A DNA stretch of 64,000 nucleotides from NCBI RefSeq assembly GCF_900111775.1, contig NZ_FOJJ01000012.1, positions 1 to 64,000 of the forward strand, in the 5' to 3' direction. The notes under the pieces were generated by a model. It made no database searches. It had not been told where the DNA came from and saw only the letters and a program-made list of their open reading frames with translations. The position numbers and the translations under genes were made by a program. This DNA is from Desulfuromonas acetexigens. Its GTDB lineage: Bacteria > Desulfobacterota > Desulfuromonadia > Desulfuromonadales > Trichloromonadaceae. How positions within the stretch are numbered: the stretch's first letter is position 1; every line of letters starts with the position of its first letter. This document shows positions 15,100 to 24,238 of the stretch, piece after piece.

Positions 15100-16686
15100 C
15101 TAGAAGGTTCCGTAGGTGTAGCGCTTCTTCATCTTGTTGCGCAGGTAGATGGCCAGGCTGCTCATCATCAGCACGATCAGCACCAGCAGCAAGGTGGTGA
15201 CGTAGACCATCGGCAGCGCCGCTTCGACGTTCGGCGACTGGAAGGCGATGTCGTAGATGTGGAAGCCCAGGTGCATGAACTTGCGGTCCAGATGCAGAAA
15301 GGGAAAGGTGCCGTCCAACGGCAGGGTCGGCGCCAGCTTGACCACGCCGGTGATCATCAGCGGCGCGACTTCGCCGGCGGCGCGGGCCATGGCCAAAATC
15401 AGGCCGGTCATGATGCCGGGGGAGGCCATCGGCAGCAGAATCCGCACCAGCGTCTGGAATTTGGTCGAGCCGAGGGCGAGGGAGCCTTCACGGATGCCGG
15501 CGGAGATGGCGCCGAGGGCTTCCTCGGTGGCGACGATGACCACCGGCACGGTGAGCAGAGCCAGGGTCAGGCTCGCCCAGAGGATGCCGCCGGTGCCGAA
15601 GGTCGGCGTCGGCAGGCGCTCGGGGAAGAGCAGTTGGTCGAGGCCCGAGCCGAGGCCGTAGACGAAGAAGCCGAGGCCGAAGATGCCGTAGACGATGGAG
15701 GGGATGCCGGCGAGGTTGTTGACGGCGATGCGCACCATGCGCACCAGCGGGCCGTCCTTGGCGTACTCCTTGAGATAGACGGCGGCCAGCACGCCCAGGG
15801 GAAAGGAGAAGAGGCTCATCAGGAAGATCAGCATGACCGTGCCGAAGATCGCTGGAAAAAGCCCTCCTTCGGTGTTCGCTTCGCGGGGCTCGCCGACGAA
15901 GAGCTCTTTGACCTTGTCGAGATAGACCAAGCTCTTGCCCCAGACGCCCAGCGCGTTGGGCGGATAATGGCGCACGATTTCAGAGGCCTGAAGGGTTTTC
16001 TCCTGGCCGTCGGCGGCGACAAAGGTGGCCGTGTAGTCGCGCAGTTCGGCGGCGGCTGCGGCCTGCTCGGCCATGATCCGCTCGAACCCGGCGCGGAGTT
16101 GCCCCAGGCGCTGGTCGATGTCGGCGATCGCCTGCGCGTTTTCTTCGGCCCCCTGGTGAGCCAGTTTCTGCCGGCGCTGTTCAAGCTTAGCGACCTCGCG
16201 GTTCAGTGCGGCCATTTCTTTGTCCAGTTTTCGCACTCCTTCGTTCTGTTCCGCGACCCGCTCCAGCAGTCGTTGCAGGGCCGGCAGGTCGGTGCCGCTC
16301 AGGTTTGGCCCGGAGACGCTCGTCAACATCCCGTAAAAATTGCCGTATTCCTTTCGTTCCAGAACCAGGGCGGCGGCCGGTTCCTCCCGGTTGACGATGT
16401 TCGCCTCGTCGATCCAGCGGAAATCGAGGCCGTAGAGATCGCGGTTGCCGATCTTGAACTGCAGGCGCATCCCCTCGCCGGAAGCGGCGAGTTTGCGCTG
16501 GGTGATCTCGCCCAATACCCGGCTGCCGTCATCCAAGGTCGCCAGAGTCAGGTTTTTCGGCCAGAAGACCCCGAGGCCGTTGATCAGGATGACGATGATC
16601 AGGGTCGCGGCGATGATCAGGGTCAGGGCCATGGCGGCGCCAGTGGCCCAGACCATCGGTTCGCCTTCACGCCAGTATTTTTTCAT
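15100..16686 (-). CDS. pstA: Phosphate ABC transporter permease PstA, long form
   Basis: The 528-residue permease is much longer than the roughly 290 residues of E. coli PstA. After a first membrane segment (about 13-38) comes a roughly 230-residue extra region, predicted periplasmic, with a coiled coil (about 140-215: [20 protein letters not shown] and onward). The usual five-helix permease follows (about 280-520), with the ABC-facing loop [20 protein letters not shown]. It forms the channel with PstC. Long PstA/PstC pairs are known in Pseudomonas and related groups. It sits between pstC and pstB. Confidence 0.93.
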   Translation of the reverse strand: MKKYWREGEPMVWATGAAMALTLIIAATLIIVILINGLGVFWPKNLTLATLDDGSRVLGEITQRKLAASGEGMRLQFKIGNRDLYGLDFRWIDEANIVNREEPAAALVLERKEYGNFYGMLTSVSGPNLSGTDLPALQRLLERVAEQNEGVRKLDKEMAALNREVAKLEQRRQKLAHQGAEENAQAIADIDQRLGQLRAGFERIMAEQAAAAAELRDYTATFVAADGQEKTLQASEIVRHYPPNALGVWGKSLVYLDKVKELFVGEPREANTEGGLFPAIFGTVMLIFLMSLFSFPLGVLAAVYLKEYAKDGPLVRMVRIAVNNLAGIPSIVYGIFGLGFFVYGLGSGLDQLLFPERLPTPTFGTGGILWASLTLALLTVPVVIVATEEALGAISAGIREGSLALGSTKFQTLVRILLPMASPGIMTGLILAMARAAGEVAPLMITGVVKLAPTLPLDGTFPFLHLDRKFMHLGFHIYDIAFQSPNVEAALPMVYVTTLLLVLIVLMMSSLAIYLRNKMKKRYTYGTF

Positions 16687-16767
16687 AAATTTAAATCCCG
16701 TAAGTGTTGCTTGTCGCTCGTCACTCGTAAAGGGTGACGGGTTTCAAATGCAGGGGCCATCCGTCAG

Positions 16768-18990
16768 CTAAAACCGTCCGTACTTCTTGCGCAGGCGCTG
16801 GCGCACCACTTCGGCCACGGTGTTGAGGCAGAAGGTGAGCACGAAGAGGATGACCGCCGAGAGGAAGAGCACCCGATAGAGGGACCCGCCATGGGGCGCC
16901 TCGGGGATTTCCACGGCGATGTTGGACGACAGCGGGCGCATGCCGTTGAACATGCTCAGATCGATGATCGGGGTGTTGCCGGTGGCCATGAGCACGATCA
17001 TCGTTTCGCCGATGGCCCGCCCCAGGCCGATCATGATGGCGGCGAAGATCCCCGGCGAGGCCGAGGGGAGGATCACCCGCCAGACCGTCTGCCAACGGCT
17101 CGCGCCCAAGGCCAGGGAGGCGGCGCGCAGGCTCGGCGGGATGTTGGAGAGGGAGTCCTCGGCGATGGTGAAAATGATGGGGATGACGGCGAAGCCGAGG
17201 GCGAAGGCGATGACGATGCTGTTGCGCGGGTCGTAGCGCTGGCCGGTTTCGTTGAAGAGCCAGAGCTTGAAGTTGCCGTCGAAAAACCAGCCTTCGACCA
17301 GCGGTCCCAGGATCACGGCGGCGGCGATGGCCAACAGCAGCACCGGCGCCACCGCCAGGAACTCGTAGCCCCGCTCCACCCGTTTCAGGGGTTGGAAGCG
17401 GCGCAGCCATTGCCAGAGCAGAATGCCCAGGGCCAGGGCCAGGGGGATGAAGATGACGCTGAGAAAGAGGGCCGGGACGGCTTTTTCCAGTTTCGGCGCG
17501 AACCACAGGGCAGCGAGAAAACCGATGACCACCGAGGGGACCGCCGCCATGACCTCCACCGCCGGTTTGATCCACTGGCGCAGCCGGGGACTGCCGAACT
17601 GGCTGATGTAGATGGCGCCGTACAGGGCGATGGGAACAGCGAAGAGCATGGCGTAGAAGGTGCCCTTCATTGTGCCGAAGATCAGCGGAGTCAGGCTCAG
17701 TTTCGGCTCGAAATCGTCGTTGGCGGCCGAGGATTGCCAGACGTGGGCGGGCTCGTCGTAGCTTTCGTACCAGACCTTGCCGAAGAGGGTGCGCCAGCTG
17801 ATTTCCGGATGGGGATTGTCCACGCCCCAGAGTTGCAGGCGGCGATTTTCATCCAGGGCCAGCAGGCCGTTGCCGCGGGCGGCGAGGGCCACCTGGGTCA
17901 GCGGCGCCTCGGTCTCGATGCGCAGCAGATGGCGTTCGCTGGTCATGTGGTCGAGATGGATGCTGCCGTCGGCGTCGAAGCTGGCCAGGGATTTGTCCCG
18001 CCAGGAGGGCAGGATGTCCCGAATCGCCTGGTCGTGGCGGGTCAGCCGGTGAATGCGGGTCAGGAGCGGCTCCCCGCCGTCGGCCGGGCGTACCGGAAAC
18101 CAGGTCGAGAGATGGCCCTTCTCGTCCCCCACGGCCAGGGAAATGTCGCCGAAAACCAGAGCCAGGGCGGTCACGGCGGCGCCGTCGTTGCGGGCGCTGA
18201 CGTGATTCCGCAACCTCGGCGGGGCGTCCTCGCCCAGTTCCCAGTGCAGCAGGCTGCCCCGGCCGGTGCCGGCGTAGAGGGCCGTGCCCGGGTGGTCGAG
18301 AACCAGGGCGGTGATCGGCTCGTCCGTATCGGTCAAAAAATAGCTCGCCGCGCTGCGCGTTTCATTGCCCAAGAAATCGGTGCTGACTGTTTCCTGGGTG
18401 ACTTTGAGCCGGTTGTCGGCGAAGAGGTCGACACGGACTCGGCCGGCATCCGTCATCCGGGCCAGGGACTGGCTGGGAAATCCTTCTTCAGGGGGAGGGA
18501 ATTCCGCCTGGCGCTGAACCTGACGGACGAAGGAGCGCCGCCCTTCGGCGTCAAAGTGGGCGGTGAAGCGGACCTGATCGATGGTCAGGGTGCCGTCGCT
18601 CCAGAGGGTGGAGAAGGTCAGGGGCGCTTCGACCCGAGCCCTCAACGGGTGGGCCGCCTCGTCGCTCGGCGGCGTCAGGGGCAGTCTTTCTCCGGCCTCG
18701 CCACCGGGCAGGGAGGAGAAGCGGAAAAAGCCGTCGGCGTCGAGCGCTACGGCGGTTTCCAGATACTCGTCGAGATCCACGGCGAGAATGTTTCCGGAAG
18801 GCGCGGGGTCGGCCAGGGAAAGATCCGCCAGGGGGACCGCCGCCGGGGACTTGAAGAGGGGGATGGTGACGTTGCCGATCAGCAGCAGGATCAGGATGAC
18901 GCTGGCGATGATCGCCAGGCCGCCGACGGTGATGACGTAGCGGGCGAGGCGGTCCCTGAGTTTGATCCGCCGGAGAACGTTTTTATCCAT
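16768..18990 (-). CDS. pstC: Phosphate ABC transporter permease PstC, long form
   Basis: The 740-residue protein has an N-terminal membrane helix (about 18-42), a large predicted periplasmic region (about 45-430) with beta-propeller-like blades (for example LALVFGDISLAVGDEKGHLS), then the permease half (about 445-735), with PLIFGTMKGTFYAMLFAVP and the ABC-facing loop AASLALGASRWQTVWRVILP. It pairs with PstA as the phosphate channel. The start at 18990 (MDKNVLRRIKLRD) is preferred: a longer frame to 19023 would begin inside the hairpin that follows pstS. The large periplasmic part resembles that of Pseudomonas-type PstC and may contact PstS. Confidence 0.93.
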   Translation of the reverse strand: MDKNVLRRIKLRDRLARYVITVGGLAIIASVILILLLIGNVTIPLFKSPAAVPLADLSLADPAPSGNILAVDLDEYLETAVALDADGFFRFSSLPGGEAGERLPLTPPSDEAAHPLRARVEAPLTFSTLWSDGTLTIDQVRFTAHFDAEGRRSFVRQVQRQAEFPPPEEGFPSQSLARMTDAGRVRVDLFADNRLKVTQETVSTDFLGNETRSAASYFLTDTDEPITALVLDHPGTALYAGTGRGSLLHWELGEDAPPRLRNHVSARNDGAAVTALALVFGDISLAVGDEKGHLSTWFPVRPADGGEPLLTRIHRLTRHDQAIRDILPSWRDKSLASFDADGSIHLDHMTSERHLLRIETEAPLTQVALAARGNGLLALDENRRLQLWGVDNPHPEISWRTLFGKVWYESYDEPAHVWQSSAANDDFEPKLSLTPLIFGTMKGTFYAMLFAVPIALYGAIYISQFGSPRLRQWIKPAVEVMAAVPSVVIGFLAALWFAPKLEKAVPALFLSVIFIPLALALGILLWQWLRRFQPLKRVERGYEFLAVAPVLLLAIAAAVILGPLVEGWFFDGNFKLWLFNETGQRYDPRNSIVIAFALGFAVIPIIFTIAEDSLSNIPPSLRAASLALGASRWQTVWRVILPSASPGIFAAIMIGLGRAIGETMIVLMATGNTPIIDLSMFNGMRPLSSNIAVEIPEAPHGGSLYRVLFLSAVILFVLTFCLNTVAEVVRQRLRKKYGRF

Positions 18991-19023
18991 GAATTGAGCC
19001 TTGTCTGGGAGCCCGTTGCACAT

Positions 19024-19053
19024 AAAGGACCGGATCTTTCGATCCGGTCCTTT
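19024..19053 (-). terminator. Attenuator hairpin between pstS and pstC
   Basis: A 13-bp perfect stem (AAAGGACCGGATC / GATCCGGTCCTTT, loop GAAA on the minus strand) lies between the pstS stop and pstC start. The T-tract is only three bases, so it probably stops part of the transcripts or protects the pstS mRNA, giving more binding protein than permease. Confidence 0.75.
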
Positions 19054-19079
19054 TCATGAAAACGCGGTGATGCGTAAGC

Positions 19080-20063
19080 TTACTTGAGCAGGTTCAGCTG
19101 TTTCTCGGCGATTGCGGCGGGCAGGGGGAGGTAGCCGTCTTTGACCACGACTTCCTGACCTTCCTTGGAGAGAGCGTACTTGAGGAATTCCTCGACCATC
19201 TTCGGCAGCGGCTGGTTCGGCTGCTTGCCGACGTAGAGGTAAAGCATGCGGCCCAGGGGGTACTTGCCTTCCAGGACGTTTTCATAGGTCGGCGCATAGG
19301 CTGTTTCGCCGTCCTTCTTGGCCAGAGCCAGGGCCTTGACCCCCGAGGTCTTGTAGCCGATGCCCGAGTAGCCGATGCCGGCTTTGTCTTCGGTGATCGA
19401 GAGGACGACCGAGGCGCTGCCCGGCTGTTCCTTCACGGTGTCCTTGAAATCTCCCTTGGCCAGGGCGTTTTCCTTGAAGTAGCCGTAGGTGCCCGAGGCC
19501 GAGTTGCGGCCGTAAAGGCTCATCGGTTTTCCGGCCCACTCGCCGGTCAGGGCGACCTGCCCCCAGGTGGAGATTTCTTCGGCGGCGCCGCTCTTGCGGT
19601 TTTTGGAGAAGATGGCGTCGACCTGGGTCAGGGAGAGCTGCTCCAGGGGGTTGTCTTTGTTCACGTAGACGGCCAGGGAGTCGAGGGCGACGCCGATGGC
19701 GAGAGGCTTGTAGCCGTACTTGGCTTCGAAGGCCTCGATTTCGCTCTTCTTCATCTCGCGGGACATAGGGCCGATCTGGGCGGTGCCCTCGATCAGGGCC
19801 GGCGGCGCGGTGCTGGAGCCCTTGCCCTCGATCTGGATGTTGACGTTGGGGTACTGCTTGCGGAAGCCTTCGGCCCAGAAGGTCATCAGATTGTTGAGGG
19901 TGTCGGAACCGATGCTGTTCAGGTTGCCGGAAACCCCTTCGGTCTTTGCGTACCCTTTCAGGCCCGAGTCGACGCTGATGTTTTCAGCCAGTGCCGGGGA
20001 CGCGCTCATGGCGACCAGAGCGGTCGCAGCCAGCAGCCATTTCTTGCCCAATCCTTTTTTCAT
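19080..20063 (-). CDS. pstS: Phosphate-binding periplasmic protein PstS
   Basis: The 327-residue protein starts with a signal peptide (MKKGLGKKWLLAATALVAMS, cut near ALA-E). It has the PstS-type binding fold: GSDTLNNLMTFWAEGFRKQY near the front, GKGSSTAPPALIEGTAQIG, PMSREMKKSEIEAFE, and NSASGTYGYFKENAL. It captures phosphate in the periplasm and delivers it to PstC/PstA. It is the first gene of the operon, with a candidate Pho box about 90 bases before the ATG and an attenuator hairpin after it. Confidence 0.95.
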   Translation of the reverse strand: MKKGLGKKWLLAATALVAMSASPALAENISVDSGLKGYAKTEGVSGNLNSIGSDTLNNLMTFWAEGFRKQYPNVNIQIEGKGSSTAPPALIEGTAQIGPMSREMKKSEIEAFEAKYGYKPLAIGVALDSLAVYVNKDNPLEQLSLTQVDAIFSKNRKSGAAEEISTWGQVALTGEWAGKPMSLYGRNSASGTYGYFKENALAKGDFKDTVKEQPGSASVVLSITEDKAGIGYSGIGYKTSGVKALALAKKDGETAYAPTYENVLEGKYPLGRMLYLYVGKQPNQPLPKMVEEFLKYALSKEGQEVVVKDGYLPLPAAIAEKQLNLLK

Positions 20064-20148
20064 GCCGATCTCCTTGTTTTCTCGATGATGCCCCTTGCGG
20101 GGGGATTGTTTCTGGTTCGATTCACGTGGGACGGAGTATCGGCGGGAA

Positions 20149-20166
20149 ATGTTAGGATTGTGTTAG
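20149..20166 (-). promoter_or_regulatory. Candidate Pho box upstream of pstS
   Basis: On the minus strand the site reads CTAACAC-AATC-CTAACAT: two 7-bp direct repeats separated by 4 bp. This is the exact layout of the E. coli Pho box (CTGTCAT-N4-CTGTCAT), with a changed half-site. It lies about 86 bases before the pstS ATG. Confidence 0.6.
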
Positions 20167-20203
20167 CGCGTCATAAGAGGTCTGCTAAATGAAAAACGGG
20201 GCG

Positions 20204-20230
20204 AAAAAAAGCGGCGCCCGTAGGCGCCGC
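20204..20230 (-). terminator. Terminator after the cytochrome b gene
   Basis: Stem GCGGCGCC / GGCGCCGC with a 4-base loop; on the minus strand it is followed by seven T residues. It ends the leftward cytochrome operon about 32 bases after the stop codon. Confidence 0.85.
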
Positions 20231-20261
20231 GATAGGATAAAGAGCAGAAGTAAATGGGATA

Positions 20262-20927
20262 TTAATGATGCTGGGGCTTTTCCTCGTGCTCTTCCTCGGC
20301 TTCTTCCCAGCCGGTCCACATGGGGACGAAGTGGGCGAAGGGGGTGTGACCCAGGGTCGCCAGATAGAAGTGGGTGAAGATGAAGGCGCACAGGCAGCAG
20401 GCCAAAATGAAGTGCAGACCGACGATCAGTTTCAGGCCGCCGACCATGAGCAGAGTGTTGCGCAGCGGATCGATATTCAGCAGCATGAAGCCGGTGACAA
20501 TGACCAGCGGTACCAGGACAAACATGATGACCAGGTAGGCGGCCTTCTGCATGGGATTGAATTTGTTGTCCGGGGCGGTGTGGTGAGGGTTGGGCTTGCC
20601 CCGGAAGTAGTTGAAGAAATAGAAGATGGCCTGGCGCAGCAAGCCGCTCTGGATGTCCCCCTTGGTCGGCACGTAAAGTTGTTTCAGGGTGCCGGCAAAG
20701 ACCAGATAGTAGGTGATCCACAGTACGAAGGAGATCGCCACGACGATTCCGGCGGTGTTGTGCAAGGCGATGGCCGACTTGTAGGTCCCAAAGATATTGA
20801 CATATTCAGGAAAGCGAATCTGCGCGCCGGTAACGCAGAGGGTGACAATTCCCAGGGCGTTCAGCCAGTGCCAGATGCGAACCGGAGTCGGTTGCAGATA
20901 GATCATTTTTTTCGACTGCTCAGACAT
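20262..20927 (-). CDS. Membrane cytochrome b subunit (CbcB-like)
   Basis: The 221-residue protein is a four-helix cytochrome b561/hydrogenase-type membrane subunit. Likely heme-binding His residues are in TPVRIWHWLNALGIV (His20), SAIALHNTAGI (His56), GLHFILACCLCAFIFTHFY and LGHTPF. The cytoplasmic tail is rich in Glu and His. It should take electrons from menaquinol and pass them to the seven-heme protein encoded just upstream, two bases away. The arrangement matches CbcB of the Geobacter CbcBA quinol oxidase used near the energetic limit of metal respiration; that name is by architecture and context. Confidence 0.85.
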   Translation of the reverse strand: MSEQSKKMIYLQPTPVRIWHWLNALGIVTLCVTGAQIRFPEYVNIFGTYKSAIALHNTAGIVVAISFVLWITYYLVFAGTLKQLYVPTKGDIQSGLLRQAIFYFFNYFRGKPNPHHTAPDNKFNPMQKAAYLVIMFVLVPLVIVTGFMLLNIDPLRNTLLMVGGLKLIVGLHFILACCLCAFIFTHFYLATLGHTPFAHFVPMWTGWEEAEEEHEEKPQHH

Positions 20928-20929
20928 AA

Positions 20930-21982
20930 TCAGTGTCCCTTCCCTTCTCTGTTTTTACGAGTCAAAAAGCGCAGGGTGCCGTGGCCCACGGGCATGACCA
21001 GACCGCCGAGGATAATCAGGAGACCGGCGATATTCAGCCATTTGCTGCGGGTCGCACCCATCATGTAGAAATCCGGAGTGCCGTTGAGAACGTCGAGGAC
21101 CGCGCCCTTTTCTACGGCCAGTCGGGCGTAGCTGCCATCCTGCTCGGGGAAGGCTACATAGCTCGTCTGCATGGCCTGGGGACCCGAAGCGTGGCAGAAA
21201 GAGCAATCCCAGCGGTTGTCGAGAATTTGGAAGGTATGGGTCACCTTTTCCGGGGTCATCATCCCCCACAGGCGCAGCCCCTGGTATTTCGGATCGCCGT
21301 TGAAGGCGCGGAGTTCGGCGAGAGAGATTTCGCCGTTGCTGTCGGCGTCGAGCAGCGTTTGCACCGGCTTATCCCCCGCCAGTTTGGCGAGATCTTCCTG
21401 CGAGGCGGGGACGAAACTGCTGTAACGGTTTTTGGCCTCCCGTTGCAGCAGGTACATGGTGATGACGTAATTTTCCGAGCCGGTGTGGCAGGTGATGCAG
21501 GGGAGCGCTTCGATGTGCAGCCCCGCCTGCGGCAGCCACTGGTCATGCAACTCGGTCATTTCTTCCGGCTCGTGACAGGTGGCGCACTGGCGATTCATGT
21601 CGAAACCGGCGACTTCGGTGGCCGATTTCACCTCGTGCGGATTGTGGCAGTCGGCGCAAGAAGCGGCGGAGCCGTGCACGCTGGTGGTGTATTCTTTGTG
21701 GATGTCGTCGTGACAGTCTTTGCAGCTGGCTTTCGACGGGGCCAGGCCGTCGTCGGGATGGGCGTCAGTCACCGATTCGTGGCAGCCGGAGCAGCCCATT
21801 TCGGCGTGGGCGGTGGTGTCGAACTGGCCTTCATTGATAGCGAAGGCATCGCCGACCATGCTGGCGTCGCTGTGGCACGCCAGGCAATCCGCCGATTCCA
21901 TGGCGGTTGCCGCGGACGCGCCCAGAAGCAGGGCCAGGACCAGGCTTAGGAACAGATACATGGGTTTGTTCAGTTGTCGCAC
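20930..21982 (-). CDS. Seven-heme c-type cytochrome with C-terminal anchor (CbcA-like)
   Basis: The 350-residue protein starts with a signal peptide (to about residue 27) from a GTG codon with AGGGGGA before it. Seven CXXCH motifs lie near residues 33, 64, 87, 109, 133, 162 and 260. An EF-hand-like calcium loop (DADSNGEISLAEL, about 212-224) sits between hemes six and seven, and one membrane helix (about 314-334) anchors the C-terminus. It should carry electrons from the cytochrome b partner into the periplasm. Seven hemes plus a diheme b subunit is the CbcBA pattern of Geobacter. A sigma-54 promoter lies upstream of the small gene that precedes it. Confidence 0.88.
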   Translation of the reverse strand: MRQLNKPMYLFLSLVLALLLGASAATAMESADCLACHSDASMVGDAFAINEGQFDTTAHAEMGCSGCHESVTDAHPDDGLAPSKASCKDCHDDIHKEYTTSVHGSAASCADCHNPHEVKSATEVAGFDMNRQCATCHEPEEMTELHDQWLPQAGLHIEALPCITCHTGSENYVITMYLLQREAKNRYSSFVPASQEDLAKLAGDKPVQTLLDADSNGEISLAELRAFNGDPKYQGLRLWGMMTPEKVTHTFQILDNRWDCSFCHASGPQAMQTSYVAFPEQDGSYARLAVEKGAVLDVLNGTPDFYMMGATRSKWLNIAGLLIILGGLVMPVGHGTLRFLTRKNREGKGH

Positions 21983-22067
21983 GGTGTTTCCCCCTTTTCT
22001 CTGGAAAAGTTGAGGTTGCTTGCTTGGGTTGATGTGAGGTTGACGATAGACGGTCCGCGGTTTCGGT

Positions 22068-22304
22068 TCATCTGAAAGGAGCCGATGAGGTCTTTTCCTT
22101 GCCGCCGAACAGGCCCCTGACCATGCCGAAGAGCAGCATCAGGGCCGGAACGAGTTGCGCCACGAAAATCAGGGCGCAAAAGCCGATAAACAGCCAGGCG
22201 CCGAACCCCATCGTTCCGGCGCCACTCTCCGCCGAGGCGAGAGCCGGCTCGCTCAGCGTGGCCCAAAGTGCCACTGCGCCGGAAAGGCATTGCAAGGCTT
22301 TCAT
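22068..22304 (-). CDS. Small membrane protein, first gene of the cbcBA-like operon
   Basis: The 78-residue product starts MKALQCLSGAVALWATLSEP (likely a signal or anchor segment ending near ALA) and has one strong membrane helix (about 33-62), then a short basic tail GGKEKTSSAPFR. The ATG at 22304 has AAAGGAG close upstream; a longer frame starting at 22385 would begin inside the promoter. It lies 86 bases before the seven-heme gene and just behind a sigma-54 promoter, so it is probably co-transcribed. I do not recognise the family; an assembly or stabilising role for the cytochrome complex is inference. Confidence 0.65.
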   Translation of the reverse strand: MKALQCLSGAVALWATLSEPALASAESGAGTMGFGAWLFIGFCALIFVAQLVPALMLLFGMVRGLFGGKEKTSSAPFR

Positions 22305-22344
22305 TCCTGTCTCCTTTCTATGATCGACGCTTTTTCGTGGGTCG

Positions 22345-22370
22345 CTTATGTGTATTTGCAAATACATAAG
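22345..22370. promoter_or_regulatory. Operator-like palindrome at the cytochrome operon start site
   Basis: A perfect 16-bp palindrome TGTATTTGCAAATACA (22351-22366) lies within a longer imperfect one (CTTATG...CATAAG). It overlaps the expected transcription start. The same half-sites (TGTAT, ATACA) recur at 22579-22613. Confidence 0.6.
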
Positions 22371-22384
22371 CAGTGCCCGTGCCA
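22368..22384 (-). promoter_or_regulatory. Sigma-54 promoter of the cytochrome operon
   Basis: The minus strand reads TGGCACG-GGCA-CTGCTT, a near-perfect -24/-12 site (consensus TGGCACG-N4-TTGC). Transcription should start near 22358, about 55 bases before the small membrane protein gene. The neighbouring divergent gene encodes a sigma-54 activator. Confidence 0.8.
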
Positions 22385-22578
22385 ACTTTAGTTTTTGTTT
22401 ATGTGATTTATAAAGTGTTGAAATAATTGTCTTTTCAAAATGATTGTCGACAGTATGCGCAAATCGTCGAAAAATTAGTACATTAAAATCATACTTTTAG
22501 GAACATTTCGGGTTCTAAATTCTCGTAGACGTGCAGAAAAATGCCGGTAAAATCACTTGGTTGCACGAACGATTCGTG

Positions 22579-22613
22579 TGTATAATAAAAGCATACAGGG
22601 CAATGTGTATACA
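22579..22613. promoter_or_regulatory. Candidate upstream activator sites (TGTAT/ATACA repeats)
   Basis: TGTAT-N9-ATACA (22579-22597) is followed by the perfect palindrome TGTATACA (22606-22613). They lie about 200 bp upstream of the sigma-54 promoter, the usual distance for enhancer sites, and about 190 bp before the activator gene. The rest of 22387-22795 is AT-rich with no supported gene. Confidence 0.45.
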
Positions 22614-22795
22614 TCAGATTCTTCCAATGGAATATTTTTCAGGGTTTTATTATCATGATTCGCGGCCCCAGATCAACATTGGATTGATTTTATGAAAAAA
22701 AACCAGTACGATTAATCCGGATTTTCGAGGGGGACGTTATTTCCAGCCGGCGTTTCAGGTGGTTCCGTGGCCGGCGGATGAGGAGTTTGCAGCAG

Positions 22796-24211
22796 ATGAC
22801 CAATGCCAAGATTCTTGTGGTAGACGATGAGGCGGTAATTCGCGAGGGAATACGCCGCATTCTCGAAAAAGAGGGCTACCAGGTCGAGCCCAAGTCGAGC
22901 GGTCGCGTGGCCTTGGAGCGCTTGCAGGAAGAGGACTTCGACCTGGTGATCACTGACCTGAAAATGCCGGGTATGGGCGGGCTGGAACTGCTCAAGGCTA
23001 TCCGGATTCTGCAACCGAACGTCCCGGTGATCCTGATCACCGGCTATTCCACGGTGGAGACCGCTGTGGAAGCGATAAAGAACGGCGCTTTCGATTACCT
23101 GGCCAAACCCTTCACCCCGGCGCAGATCACCGAAAAGGCCCAGAAGGCGCTGGAGCAGCGAGCGCTGCTGTTGAGTTCGGCGGACACGGAGGAGACGGGC
23201 CTGCAAGAACTCGGATTGGGCGGACTGGTCGGCGAGAGTCCACAGATACAAAAGGTTTTCAAGCGCATCATGCAGGTGGCCCGCACCGAAAGTACCGTTC
23301 TCATTACCGGCGAAAGCGGTACGGGTAAGGAACTGGTGGCCCGGGCCATTCAGCAGAACAGCCCGCGCAAGGATCAGCCCTTCGTCGCGGTCGATTGCAC
23401 CTCCCTGGCGGAGAGCCTGCTCGAAAGCGAGCTCTTCGGTCACGTCAAGGGTTCTTTCACCGGCGCGGTGCAGACCAAGATGGGCCTGTTCAAGGTCGCC
23501 GACGGCGGCACCCTCTTTCTTGACGAGGTTTCCAATATCAGCCTGACGACTCAGGCCAAGCTGCTGCGCGTTCTGCAGGAGCGGGAAGTGACGCCGATCG
23601 GTGGAACCAAGCCGGTGCCTATCGACATCCGGCTGATCGCCGCCACCAATCGCAATCTCAAAGATATGGCGGCCGAAGGCAAGTTCCGTGAGGACCTTTT
23701 CTTCCGCCTTAACATCATCCCCATCGACCTGCCGCCGCTGCGCGAGCGCAAAGGGGATCTGGTCCCGCTGGTCAAATTCTTTCTCAAAAAGTTCGGCGAT
23801 GAAATCGGCAAGGAGGTCCGTGGGCTTTCCCCCGGGGCCATGGCCATGCTCAAAAAATACCCCTTTCCCGGGAATGTCCGGGAACTGGAAAATCTCATCG
23901 AGCGGGCGGTGGTGCTCAGTCTTGGCGATCTGATCGAGGCGGAGGATCTGGAATTGCCAGTGGATGAGATGGAGGATCTGGAAGGTGGTGAGGATTACGT
24001 GCCCCGGACCACCGAGGAGCTCAAAGAGGCCAAGCGGGAAATCCGCGAACGGGCGGTGGCCCCCATCGAGCGGGCTTTTGTGCTGGATGCCTTGAAGCGC
24101 AACGACTGGAACATCACCAAGGCCGCGGAGGAAGTCGGCATGCTGCGACCCAACTTCCAGGCGTTGTTGAAAAAACAGGGAATTTCGGCGCGAGACCGGG
24201 CGGTGGAATAG
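22796..24211 (+). CDS. Sigma-54-dependent response regulator (BccR-like)
   Basis: The 471-residue protein has a receiver domain (1-120) with phospho-acceptor Asp54 (LVITDLKMPGMGG) and Lys104 (YLAKPF), an AAA+ sigma-54 activator domain with Walker A GESGTGKE, a GSFTGA loop in place of the usual GAFTGA, DGGTLFLDEV (Walker B), and a C-terminal Fis-type helix-turn-helix (DWNITKAAEEVGMLRPNFQA). It should open sigma-54 promoters when phosphorylated. The ATG at 22796 is chosen because GAGGAG lies 10 bases before it; another in-frame ATG at 22778 has none. It is divergent from the CbcBA-like genes, and the kinase gene at 24327-25919 converges on it, so the three probably form one redox-control unit, as with Geobacter BccR. 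Confidence 0.88.
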   Translation: MTNAKILVVDDEAVIREGIRRILEKEGYQVEPKSSGRVALERLQEEDFDLVITDLKMPGMGGLELLKAIRILQPNVPVILITGYSTVETAVEAIKNGAFDYLAKPFTPAQITEKAQKALEQRALLLSSADTEETGLQELGLGGLVGESPQIQKVFKRIMQVARTESTVLITGESGTGKELVARAIQQNSPRKDQPFVAVDCTSLAESLLESELFGHVKGSFTGAVQTKMGLFKVADGGTLFLDEVSNISLTTQAKLLRVLQEREVTPIGGTKPVPIDIRLIAATNRNLKDMAAEGKFREDLFFRLNIIPIDLPPLRERKGDLVPLVKFFLKKFGDEIGKEVRGLSPGAMAMLKKYPFPGNVRELENLIERAVVLSLGDLIEAEDLELPVDEMEDLEGGEDYVPRTTEELKEAKREIRERAVAPIERAFVLDALKRNDWNITKAAEEVGMLRPNFQALLKKQGISARDRAVE

Positions 24212-24238
24212 CGCCGCCCAACGCAGAAATTTGGAACG

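Noticed and set aside
15259-16737. A 492-residue rightward frame over pstA
   Set aside because: Antisense shadow without motifs.
16891-19059. A 722-residue rightward frame over pstC
   Set aside because: Antisense shadow: composition is Gly/Gln/Glu/Asp-rich with no motifs, while the other strand encodes a clear PstC.
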